A stretch of 64,000 bases of DNA from Pseudomonas sp. B21-028 (GTDB lineage Bacteria; Pseudomonadota; Gammaproteobacteria; Pseudomonadales; Pseudomonadaceae): contig NZ_CP087184.1 of assembly GCF_024749045.1 (NCBI RefSeq), forward strand, positions 2,356,001-2,420,000. The letters run 5' to 3'. Shown here one piece after another: positions 1 to 7,147 of the stretch. The translations under genes and the position numbers were made by a program. The notes below the pieces were generated by a model, which was not told the DNA's origin, searched no databases, and saw only the letters and a program-made list of their open reading frames with translations. Each line of letters opens with the position of its first letter. Positions within the stretch are counted from its first letter, which is position 1.

Positions 1-2
1 GC

Positions 3-1160
3 AGCGCAAGTACCGACCAGAGTGCGGAGATCATGTTTTTCGATCCTGCAGACTTGCAAACCAGCTCTGTGAACTATGACCGCTACGGCTCGATCGCCTT
101 GCGCGAGCTGGAGCTGAACCTGGTACGGGCGATTGGATTTGACGGAGGGGCGCAGGCAGCCTTGTTGACATCAAGCGGGCAGGCCGCCTACTCGACACTG
201 GAAAGCTTTCTGTTGCGCGAGGTGTTCCCGAAGCACCCCGGAAAAGCCCGGGTCGCCAGGGTGCCGTACCTCTACTTCGAGGCGTTGGAACAGTTGGAGG
301 CATTACCCCAGGTTTGCGTCGCAACGGCACAGGACTGGGGTGTCGACGCGTTGATCGACTGCGTGGAGCGCACGGATAGCCAGGTAGTGTTTGTCGACCC
401 GATGGCCAATATCGGTGATCTGCCTTGCTTCGACTTCCAGGGCCTGGCCAGCGCTTTGCAAACGCGCCAATGGCAGGACCGGTGGCTGGTGATCGATGGC
501 ACGATGGTTTCCGGCGGCTTCAACCCGTTCACCTTGTTCGAGGCCCCCAACCATCCCCAGGTGCTTTACTACGAAAGCGGCAGTAAGTATCTGCAACTGG
601 GCCTGGACCTGCAGATGCTCGGCGTTATCGTCTGCAGCGAACAGCACGCGCCCGCGCTTGCCCGTCACCGACGAAATCTGGGGAGTGGGCTTTATCAGAG
701 TCAGGTGGCACGTGTTCCACTGTTCGACCGCGAACAGTTACTGCAGCGCATGCAGCGCCTCACGCGCAATGCCGAGTACCTGACTGCGGCCCTGCGTGCA
801 ATCGAGCATCCGCGCAGCCGATTGTGCGTGTCTTACCCCGACCATTGGCGGGATAGCCGATGGGCCCATGGCGGCGGGGTCGTTGCTATCACCTTCAGTG
901 AGCCTGGTCTCAACAACCGCCACTGCCTGGAAAGCCTGATCGAAATCATCATCACTCGCTGTCGTGCGGCAGACGTGGCCATCACCAAGGGGGTGAGCTT
1001 CGGCTTCGGCGTCACACGCGTTTCTGCGGCTGCGGCGATAGCTGAGTCGACTGATCCATTTCTACGGTTCTCGATGGGTGAAGAAACCGACCATCAACTG
1101 AAAAAACTGGTCAGCTGCATTGTCCAGTCGGTAGATATCTTTCTGGAGACTTTTGAATGA
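3..1160 (+). CDS. PLP-dependent Cys/Met-metabolism-type enzyme, 5' end outside window
   Basis: This looks like a fold-type I pyridoxal-phosphate enzyme of the cystathionine gamma-synthase / Cys-Met metabolism group. A putative PLP lysine lies in SGSKYLQLG, and an IDGTMVSGGF segment precedes it as expected for the Asp that holds the cofactor ring. An ATG is present at 33, but the frame is open to the window edge and the upstream codons read as plausible protein, so the true start is probably outside. The next gene overlaps it by ATGA, which points to translational coupling with a GNAT-type protein and a small biosynthetic or modification operon. The substrate cannot be told from the sequence. 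Confidence is good for the cofactor class and low for the exact reaction. Confidence 0.7.
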   Translation, partial: SASTDQSAEIMFFDPADLQTSSVNYDRYGSIALRELELNLVRAIGFDGGAQAALLTSSGQAAYSTLESFLLREVFPKHPGKARVARVPYLYFEALEQLEALPQVCVATAQDWGVDALIDCVERTDSQVVFVDPMANIGDLPCFDFQGLASALQTRQWQDRWLVIDGTMVSGGFNPFTLFEAPNHPQVLYYESGSKYLQLGLDLQMLGVIVCSEQHAPALARHRRNLGSGLYQSQVARVPLFDREQLLQRMQRLTRNAEYLTAALRAIEHPRSRLCVSYPDHWRDSRWAHGGGVVAITFSEPGLNNRHCLESLIEIIITRCRAADVAITKGVSFGFGVTRVSAAAAIAESTDPFLRFSMGEETDHQLKKLVSCIVQSVDIFLETFE

Positions 1161-1825
1161 ATGTCAATCCTCGGGATGATTCCCCGCTGATCCATGCCAG
1201 CCTGCCGATGCGCGCGGGCCTGGTAAGCCTTCGTTCCGCCTGCCCGGAAGATGCGGATGCCTTTGTCGAGTACTGGACCGAGAGCCCGCCCTCTTACTTG
1301 GCGACCTTGGGTGTGGATACGTCGCGCCTGGGCGACGCGGGGCAGATCCGTGAACGCTTCCTGCGCAACATGCCGTCATCTACGCTACTGGAGCAGACCA
1401 GCGTCATCTACTCACTCTATCTGGATGACGTCTTGATCGGTTACACCAACATCAATCGCTACGACGATTTGGAAAACTACGGGCACTTGCACACCTATCG
1501 CAAAGCATTGCGTCTTGCACTCGATAGACGGCCGGCATCGAAGAACGCAGGCGGTGGTATCGCCGCCTGCCTGATCGGTTTGATCGTCGCGCATCACTTC
1601 GAGACATTTGGCATGTCTCGTCAAGTGATCCAGACGCGTACCCGTAACCGCTCGATCAACCGCGCGCTGGACCTCTATCTTCCTGTGTCCGAAACCTGTC
1701 ACTTCGAGAAGCCCGATGGACTTTCGGCACCCGGAGAGTTTCATGTCCGATATGTCCGTCAGGAACAGCGTCACTATTTTCGGGAGCGGGCACGGGAGTT
1801 AGCAGCGTTCAGCGGCGAGACATAA
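1157..1825 (+). CDS. GNAT-like acyltransferase coupled to the PLP enzyme
   Basis: The 222-residue protein has the layout of a GNAT acetyltransferase that acts on a small molecule. An N-terminal VSLRSACPEDADAF strand-helix is followed by a YSLYLDDVLIGYTNI beta pair, a GGGIAACLIGLI segment resembling the acetyl-CoA loop, and an RTRNRSINRALDLY helix typical of the GNAT C-terminus. The start codon overlaps the stop of the preceding gene (ATGA), so the two proteins are probably made together and may act in one pathway. The next gene lies tail to tail 18 bp away. The acceptor substrate is unknown. The acyl-CoA loop is not a perfect Q/RxxGxG/A, so the assignment rests on overall layout. Confidence 0.6.
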   Translation: MNVNPRDDSPLIHASLPMRAGLVSLRSACPEDADAFVEYWTESPPSYLATLGVDTSRLGDAGQIRERFLRNMPSSTLLEQTSVIYSLYLDDVLIGYTNINRYDDLENYGHLHTYRKALRLALDRRPASKNAGGGIAACLIGLIVAHHFETFGMSRQVIQTRTRNRSINRALDLYLPVSETCHFEKPDGLSAPGEFHVRYVRQEQRHYFRERARELAAFSGET

Positions 1826-1843
1826 TCCTTCCAGCATGACCGT

Positions 1844-2722
1844 TCAAAGACCCGCCTTGCGCAAGCGTTCTGCATGTCGCACGTACAGCGCTACCGGGTC
1901 TGTACCCTTGGGCATCCGCCCGGCCGTTTGATCGATGGCTTCCATATGGTCCATCGGATAGTCGGAGCGGATGACCTTGCCCAGGTGCGAGCTGAAACGA
2001 CCCACCAGGCCATCGTTCTGTCCGGCTTCGGTGATGAAGTATTCGGAAAAGGCCCGGCAGAACCCCTGGAAGGAATCCGTTGCCTTGGGCCCTTCGCCAG
2101 GGGTGTCTTGCAGCGTGCCGCTCCAAGAGTAGTAGCGCACGCCGTTGACCAGCTCCCGCCCCTTGCTTCCCCAGCTCCTGGGCAAGCCTTGCGGGTACTT
2201 GTCGTTGAATGCGCCAACGCCTTCGGTGGTCAGTGCCGCCAGTGCGGCGATGGCGTTGTGTGGGAGTTGTGCCTGGCCGCTGAGCAACGAAATGAAGTCG
2301 ACAAACAATGTGGCGACCCTGCTTGCGACGTGCTCCGGCAGGCGTCCGGGCGTGAGGGCCTTGCGCAGGAAGTCGGCCAGCTCCGAGCCGTGGTTGGGCC
2401 CGCTGACCGAAGTCACCGAGGCGACCTTCCCGGGCGCCAGCGCAGCGGCATAGCGGGACGCCAATGCACCTTGGCCGTGCCCGATCAGGTTGACCCGGGT
2501 GGCCCCGGTTCCGCTCAGGACCCGATCGATCTGGAGCAGCAACTCTTCACCGCGAGCCTCATTGGCGTAGGTGGCCGACAGGTAGGGAATGAATGCCCGG
2601 GCGCCTGCGCTGCGTAGTGCCTGCCTGATGCCCAGGAAAAGTTCGGAGCCCGCGACCCTGTCAAACCCGAACAAACCATGTACCAACAGGATAGGAAATT
2701 GAGTGGTTGCATTCCGTTGCAT
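1844..2722 (-). CDS. Family I-like lipase with Ser-to-Gly at the nucleophile elbow
   Basis: The protein resembles the Pseudomonas triacylglycerol lipase family. It has an N-terminal PILLVHGLFGFDR oxyanion region, a VNLIGHGQGALASRYAAA elbow, a GQNDGLV segment with the likely catalytic Asp, and DHMEAID with the likely catalytic His. The elbow normally reads GHSQG; here it is GHGQG, so the nucleophile serine is replaced by glycine (codon GGC, one base from AGC). There is no secretion signal. The start at 2722 was chosen because AAGG lies seven bases upstream; an ATG at 2749 has no such site. Family lipases are about 290-310 residues, so length is normal (292). It could be a dead hydrolase, a binding protein, or a recent null allele. 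Confidence 0.75.
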   Translation of the reverse strand: MQRNATTQFPILLVHGLFGFDRVAGSELFLGIRQALRSAGARAFIPYLSATYANEARGEELLLQIDRVLSGTGATRVNLIGHGQGALASRYAAALAPGKVASVTSVSGPNHGSELADFLRKALTPGRLPEHVASRVATLFVDFISLLSGQAQLPHNAIAALAALTTEGVGAFNDKYPQGLPRSWGSKGRELVNGVRYYSWSGTLQDTPGEGPKATDSFQGFCRAFSEYFITEAGQNDGLVGRFSSHLGKVIRSDYPMDHMEAIDQTAGRMPKGTDPVALYVRHAERLRKAGL

Positions 2723-3045
2723 GTTCGTACCTTTTTCGAAGAGGTTCATGTTGAATTTGCGACACCACTGTAATGCAGCGTCCTGCGCCGGGGTGTAGGA
2801 AGAAACCGCTGTGGCCGACCGAAAACGGACTAGAGAAGGCAGGAAGAATCAGAAAAGTGGCCGAATGATGGGTTTGGTTTCGGGATGCGTCTGATAGGCC
2901 CGGCTGCATGCAGCTACAGCCTCAAGTGCAAGGGACCACCCGCGCTGTCGTCTTGTCTGACTGCGGGTTTGCGAGGAGCAAGGTTTAATGGCTCTATCGG
3001 GCGCCGTTACAGATGGCGCCTTCATCCAAGGACTGGAATCCATAC

Positions 3046-4149
3046 ATGACCACTGACCCATTTGGCCGGCGAGCCCGGCTCAGCGCTCGGACGAAACTCC
3101 GGGCTCCCATCCTGGCGGCGGCAAAGGGCGGGGTGATCAACCCCGCCTGGAGCAAGGTTGCCATCACTCTCAAACCCTATCCGATGATGACGTGCGGCGA
3201 TGAAGTGCTGCTGTTCTGGCATGGGCTCAATTCGGACGGCGAGCCGTACCGGCATGAGGTCCGCCGGTCCGTCACGCAGCGACAGGTCGACCGGGACGTC
3301 ATCTTCGTCGTGCGCGAGCCCCACATCGCCGAGCTGGATGGCGGCTCGCTGGAGGTCTTTTATCAAGTCACCGGTAAACGGCTTCCGGCCCCGATGCACT
3401 CGGAGCCCCTGCAATTGGTGATCGGTGATGCAGCGCCGCAACTGCTGCCGGCCATTGCCACCGATGCGGTGGGCGGTAGTCTTGATCCGAAGCGTGTCCC
3501 CGAGGGCACCTGCGTGAGCATCCGGCCGTATTCAAGAATGGCTGTCGGGGATCGGCTGATCCTGATCGGCAGCAGGGATTCCAAGGCGCTCTGGCGCGAT
3601 GTGCTGGACATCGAGGCCCATGCCGTCGGCCGCGAGGTCTCGTTCTGGATAGATCACGCGCAGATCGCCCCGCACCTGGGGCATCACCTGGACCTGGCTT
3701 ACGTCGTCAGGCGCGGACATTCCGTACGCCGCGCCGAATCCTTGTCGCTGCACATCGGCGCCCTGGTCCGCCCGCCGCTGAAGGCGCCCCGGATCCCGGG
3801 CCTGAAGGCGGGTGGACTGGACATCGACGAGCAGGAGAAAGGGGTGACCATTATCATCGACAATGCCGGATTCGAGGTTGGCGAGTTGGTCTGGCTACAA
3901 TGCGATGGCAGTTACGCCTATGTCGACGAGCGCGAAATCGTCCCGTCAAACGTCGGCCAGCCGATGACCTTCGTGATTCCGGCGGACTATTGGCAGAGTC
4001 AACGGGGCAGATCGGTGCGCGTCCGCTATCAGATCGAACGCCTGGATGACGTGAGCCAGCATTTTGCCGGGCTCGATGTTCATGTGCGCCCCAGGAACGC
4101 CCTCCCGAAGGAGGGCGCACACGACATTCAGGTGGCTGAGCGCAGTTGA
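3046..4149 (+). CDS. Hypothetical protein with repeated Ig-like beta segments
   Basis: No enzyme family is recognised. The protein appears to consist of about three repeats of roughly 110-120 residues. Each has a 'GD/GE-x-L/V-x-L-x-W/G/C' strand (CGDEVLLFWHG, VGDRLILIGSR, VGELVWLQCDG), and the first two repeats carry a later 'GR/DRxVxFxxxxxxIAxxLGxxLxxxYxV'-like strand. This is typical of beta-sandwich repeats in Pseudomonas surface or Ig-like proteins. There is no signal peptide. The start at 3046 is preferred because GGAAT lies about six bases upstream; an in-frame ATG at 3013 sits in a small inverted repeat and lacks a ribosome site. The 3' end overlaps the DAHP synthase gene by 22 bp, tail to tail. 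Confidence 0.55.
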   Translation: MTTDPFGRRARLSARTKLRAPILAAAKGGVINPAWSKVAITLKPYPMMTCGDEVLLFWHGLNSDGEPYRHEVRRSVTQRQVDRDVIFVVREPHIAELDGGSLEVFYQVTGKRLPAPMHSEPLQLVIGDAAPQLLPAIATDAVGGSLDPKRVPEGTCVSIRPYSRMAVGDRLILIGSRDSKALWRDVLDIEAHAVGREVSFWIDHAQIAPHLGHHLDLAYVVRRGHSVRRAESLSLHIGALVRPPLKAPRIPGLKAGGLDIDEQEKGVTIIIDNAGFEVGELVWLQCDGSYAYVDEREIVPSNVGQPMTFVIPADYWQSQRGRSVRVRYQIERLDDVSQHFAGLDVHVRPRNALPKEGAHDIQVAERS

Positions 4150-5198
4150 CGATGGGCCTGGCGCAGCAGTCGCTCGGTGGATTCCCAGCCAAGGCAGCCG
4201 TCGGTTACCGATACGCCGTAGCGCATCGACGGGCTGATGGGCTGGCAGCCTTCGAACAGGTGGCTCTCGATCATCATGCCGATCAGCGCGCGATTCCCTT
4301 GCAGCCGCTGCGCCAGCACATCGTTGAATACCTCCGGCTGACGCGAAGGATCCTTGCCGCTGTTGGCGTGACTGCAATCCACCATGATCCGGGCCGGTAT
4401 CTTCAAGCGGCTCAGATCATTGTGTATCTGCGCGACGCTCTGGCGGTCGTAGTTCGGGCCGCGGTGGCCACCCCGCAGCACCAGGTGGGTGTCGGGGTTG
4501 CCCTGGGTCTGGATGATTGCCGGATGCCCCTGGCTGTCGACACCGAAATGCCGGTGAGGGTGGGCGGCGGAGCGCATGGCGTCGCAGGCGATCCCGACGC
4601 CGCCGTCGGTGCCGTTCTTGAAGCCGACCGGCATGCCCAGGCCGCTGGCCATTTCCCGGTGGATCTGCGATTCGGTGGTACGTGCGCCGATGGCGACCCA
4701 ACTGAGCAGGTCGTCGAAGTAGTTGGCGGCCATGGGTTGCAACAGTTCGGTGGCGACGGGCAGGCCGAGCAGCAGCATCTCACGCATCAGTTCCCGGGAC
4801 AGCGTCAGGCCGCCCGCCATGTCATCGCTGCCATCCAGGTCGGGATCGTACGCCAGGCCTTTCCAGCCCACGGTGGTGCGGGGCTTTTCCACGTAGGCGC
4901 GCATCACCAGCAGCATGCTGTCGCTCACCTCGGGGGCCAGGCGCGCCAGGTTAGTGGCGTATTCAAGGGCGGATTTCGGATCGTGGAGGGAGCACGGGCC
5001 CACGATGACCAGCAGGCGAGCGTCCTCACCGTCGAGGATGGCGCGGATGGCCTGGCGATGAGCGTCGACTTGTTGGCTCAACGCATGGCTGAGGGGCAAT
5101 TGGTGTTTGAGCTGCAACGAGCTGGGCAGACGCAGGGTCAGGGCTTCATTGGCAGGGTTGAGCGTGGACAGCGGCAAAGCGGAGACGGACGAATTCAT
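4128..5198 (-). CDS. 3-deoxy-7-phosphoheptulonate (DAHP) synthase, type I (AroF/AroG class)
   Basis: DAHP synthase condenses phosphoenolpyruvate and erythrose 4-phosphate, the first step of the shikimate pathway, in the cytoplasm. Family landmarks are LLVIVGPCSLHD near residue 63 (metal-binding Cys), MRAYVEKPRTTVGWKG, WVAIGARTTESQIHRE, GFKNGTDG, LRGGHRGPNY and IMVDCSHANSGKD with metal and substrate residues. The length of 356 residues is typical of the E. coli AroF/G/H class. Upstream on the same strand lie a leader peptide, an intrinsic terminator and a second aromatic-rich small ORF. Expression is therefore probably controlled by attenuation in response to aromatic amino acids. Which amino acid inhibits the enzyme cannot be decided from sequence alone. 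Confidence 0.95.
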   Translation of the reverse strand: MNSSVSALPLSTLNPANEALTLRLPSSLQLKHQLPLSHALSQQVDAHRQAIRAILDGEDARLLVIVGPCSLHDPKSALEYATNLARLAPEVSDSMLLVMRAYVEKPRTTVGWKGLAYDPDLDGSDDMAGGLTLSRELMREMLLLGLPVATELLQPMAANYFDDLLSWVAIGARTTESQIHREMASGLGMPVGFKNGTDGGVGIACDAMRSAAHPHRHFGVDSQGHPAIIQTQGNPDTHLVLRGGHRGPNYDRQSVAQIHNDLSRLKIPARIMVDCSHANSGKDPSRQPEVFNDVLAQRLQGNRALIGMMIESHLFEGCQPISPSMRYGVSVTDGCLGWESTERLLRQAHRQLRSAT

Positions 5199-5243
5199 GA
5201 TCTGGCTTCCTGGACGAGCAGCGGGTTCGTTCCCGCGCCGGCC

Positions 5244-5393
5244 CTAGTGGGGTGTTCGACAGTTGGCCGTACTGGCCTTAAGTGTTGGCATGCCACCGAT
5301 AGGTGACCGATCGGAGGCGGCAGGCTGTCCCGAGCGGAGGCTGGTAAATCGCCAGGCGCAAAAGTCGTAACGGTAATAAGTGGCGTAGTTCAT
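5244..5393 (-). CDS. Aromatic-rich small ORF (49 aa) between attenuator and DAHP synthase
   Basis: This short frame starts 44 bases downstream of the terminator U-tract and ends 45 bases before the DAHP synthase ATG. It has a good ribosome site (GAGGA, seven bases from ATG). The first 16 codons include four Tyr, two Phe and one Trp (MNYATYYRYDFCAWRF), far more aromatic residues than chance; the remainder looks unconstrained. It could be a second control peptide whose translation rate senses charged Tyr/Phe tRNA, or coupling of ribosome flow into the enzyme gene. No homologue is recognised. Its position and composition support it; function is inferred. Confidence 0.45.
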   Translation of the reverse strand: MNYATYYRYDFCAWRFTSLRSGQPAASDRSPIGGMPTLKASTANCRTPH

Positions 5394-5436
5394 GGCTTGA
5401 TCCTCAAAGTTGTCGGTGTCGCAAAAATACAGGGCT

Positions 5437-5474
5437 GAAAAAACAAAACCCCCGGTCGGGAGGCCGACCGGGGG
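5437..5474 (-). terminator. Attenuator terminator upstream of DAHP synthase
   Basis: A perfect 11-bp stem (CCCCCGGTCGG / CCGACCGGGGG) with a four-base loop is followed on the minus strand by TTTTGTTTTTT. It lies 49 nt after the stop codon of the aromatic-rich leader peptide and before the second small ORF, the standard place for an amino-acid attenuator. On the plus strand only three T follow, so it is oriented toward the DAHP synthase transcript. Confidence 0.85.
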
Positions 5475-5523
5475 TTTATGAACTCTGGAAGGCGACCCGT
5501 TTAAAGTGGGCGCCGGTTGGGTA

Positions 5524-5652
5524 TCAGGCGCGCCAGTGGCTAAACCAATACCCAAAATAAAAGTTGACCGGGGCAGCAGCGCCGTTCGCCCGGACAGCCG
5601 CAACCGAGCGCGGGGCGCTGACGGATTGAAGCGGTGAGAGGGCGTTGAACAT
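5524..5652 (-). CDS. Leader peptide of the DAHP synthase attenuator (42 aa)
   Basis: This frame was read directly on the minus strand. It starts at an ATG with GGAGA five bases upstream and ends in TGA at 5524. Residues 30-41 read NFYFGYWFSHWR, with Phe x3, Tyr x2 and Trp x2 close to the stop codon, as in trpL/pheL-type leaders. Ribosome stalling at these codons would leave the following terminator unformed and allow read-through to the DAHP synthase. Seven aromatic residues within twelve are not expected by chance. The mixed Phe/Tyr/Trp content suggests it senses all three pathway end products. The mechanism is inferred from layout. Confidence 0.75.
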   Translation of the reverse strand: MFNALSPLQSVSAPRSVAAVRANGAAAPVNFYFGYWFSHWRA

Positions 5653-5820
5653 GGTCTGTCTCCGATGAATGGCTCCGAGCTTACTCGACGCTGGGGCACC
5701 GGTTCAATAAGAAGTTTCTATCAGCAGGATGCAATTGTTCGCGGCGTTGAATCCGGCTGGCATTATGACAAACTTCGGTTCTTGGCCTGATGTGGCGAGA
5801 GAGCCCACTCCCGCTCGGTT

Positions 5821-5919
5821 CTGTAGGAGCTGGCGAAGCCTGTGATCATTTGATTTTTCGCTCTCGATTCAGCTGGTAGCGGCAAATCGCAGTTTCGTTG
5901 TACTCGACAGCTCCTACAG
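5821..5919. repeat. Inverted REP-like pair (BIME)
   Basis: CTGTAGGAGCTG at 5821 and its reverse complement CAGCTCCTACAG at 5908 face each other across about 75 bp in the intergenic region before the GNAT gene. The TGTAGGAGC core is the usual head of Pseudomonas REP elements. The rest of the 5700-5941 gap shows no gene. Confidence 0.6.
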
Positions 5920-5941
5920 GCGTTGCTTTGACGAGGTATCC

Positions 5942-6376
5942 ATGAGCTTTCAGTGGCGTGCGGCCACGACCGCAGACATCGGTTTCGCCCGGCAACTGAC
6001 CTGTACCAACATGCTGCCGTACTACCTGCGCCATGATTTGCTCTGGCAGGACGAGGCGTTCGACCTGGCGTGGATCATTCGCCAGAACTGGGTCATCTGT
6101 CGCGAGGAACAGGTGCTGGGTTTTGTCAGCCTCAGCCGTGATGCCCGGGCGCTGTATATCCGGGAATTGCAGATCGATCAGGCATTCCGCGGGCAGGGCG
6201 CCGGTACCTGGGCAATCGGACAGGTCTGGGGCATGGTGACGCTGGAACGGCGTCCGGCATTGCGTCTGACGGTGTTCAAGGACAATCCGGCGAGGAAGCT
6301 CTATGAACGCATGGGGCTATACGTCGCGGGCGAGGATGAGTGTTTCCTGAGGATGCAGCGAGACGCCGATGCTTGA
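5942..6376 (+). CDS. GNAT family N-acetyltransferase
   Basis: A 144-residue single-domain GNAT. The motif-A region is IRELQIDQAFRGQGAGTWAIGQV, with the acetyl-CoA pyrophosphate loop R-G-Q-G-A-G near residues 83-88. The C-terminal LTVFKDNPARKLYERMGL is the classic GNAT beta5-alpha4 segment. GAGG lies seven bases before the ATG. It stands alone between a REP pair and gacA. It probably acetylates an amine on a small molecule or protein N-terminus; the substrate is unknown. Confidence 0.85.
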   Translation: MSFQWRAATTADIGFARQLTCTNMLPYYLRHDLLWQDEAFDLAWIIRQNWVICREEQVLGFVSLSRDARALYIRELQIDQAFRGQGAGTWAIGQVWGMVTLERRPALRLTVFKDNPARKLYERMGLYVAGEDECFLRMQRDADA

Positions 6377-6503
6377 GGCCTCGGATAGCTTGTCCCGGGA
6401 AGATTCGCTGTAACTTTTTAATGCCTCTTGGCGCTAGGTCTGCCGGAAGCTTTTTGCTAAGGTGTGGGGCAGTCCATATAAGACCAAATGGTGAGGTGTC
6501 TGC

Positions 6504-7145
6504 TTGATTAGGGTGTTGGTGGTCGATGACCATGATCTCGTTCGTACGGGCATTACACGAATGCTGGCTGACATCGACGGTCTGCAGGTGGTTGGCCAGG
6601 CCGAATCCGGGGAAGAATCCCTGATCAAGGCGCGTGAATTGAAACCCGACGTGGTCCTCATGGACGTGAAGATGCCTGGCATCGGCGGTCTTGAGGCCAC
6701 GCGCAAACTGCTGCGCAGTCACCCGGACATCAAGGTGGTCGCGGTAACCGTCTGTGAAGAAGATCCGTTTCCGACCCGGTTGTTGCAAGCGGGCGCGGCG
6801 GGTTATCTCACCAAGGGCGCCGGCTTGAACGAGATGGTCCAGGCCATTCGCCTGGTGTTCGCCGGGCAGCGCTACATCAGCCCACAGATTGCCCAGCAGC
6901 TGGCGATCAAATCATTCCAGCCGACCAATGAGTCGCCCTTCGATGCGTTGTCGGAGCGTGAAATCCAGATCGCCCTGATGATTGTCGGTTGTCAAAAGGT
7001 GCAGATCATCTCCGATAAGCTGTGCCTGTCGCCGAAAACCGTCAATACCTACCGTTACCGTATCTTCGAGAAGCTTTCGATCAGCAGTGATGTCGAGTTG
7101 ACGCTGCTGGCAGTGCGCCACGGCATGGTCGATGCCAGCGCCTGA
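6504..7145 (+). CDS. gacA: GacA/UvrY response regulator (NarL/FixJ type)
   Basis: GacA is the response regulator of the GacS/GacA system, which activates the Rsm small RNAs and so controls secondary metabolism and biofilm formation in Pseudomonas. The receiver domain has VVDDHD acidic residues and the phospho-acceptor Asp in VVLMDVKMP (about residue 54). The C-terminal LuxR-type helix-turn-helix is [12 protein letters not shown]...[16 protein letters not shown]. The start is a TTG at 6504, preceded by GAGGTG. The length of 213 is that of Pseudomonas GacA, and uvrC follows two bases later, the conserved gacA-uvrC arrangement of gammaproteobacteria. Functional impairment is not visible. Confidence 0.95.
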   Translation: MIRVLVVDDHDLVRTGITRMLADIDGLQVVGQAESGEESLIKARELKPDVVLMDVKMPGIGGLEATRKLLRSHPDIKVVAVTVCEEDPFPTRLLQAGAAGYLTKGAGLNEMVQAIRLVFAGQRYISPQIAQQLAIKSFQPTNESPFDALSEREIQIALMIVGCQKVQIISDKLCLSPKTVNTYRYRIFEKLSISSDVELTLLAVRHGMVDASA

Positions 7146-7147
7146 TA

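Noticed and set aside
1874..2617. 247-codon plus-strand frame opposite the lipase-like gene
   Set aside because: Shadow of the lipase frame; the minus strand carries recognisable hydrolase motifs.
4146..5306. Long plus-strand open frame (386 codons) opposite the DAHP synthase
   Set aside because: It is the shadow of a well-conserved enzyme gene on the other strand; composition is Gly/Ala/Arg-rich without motifs.
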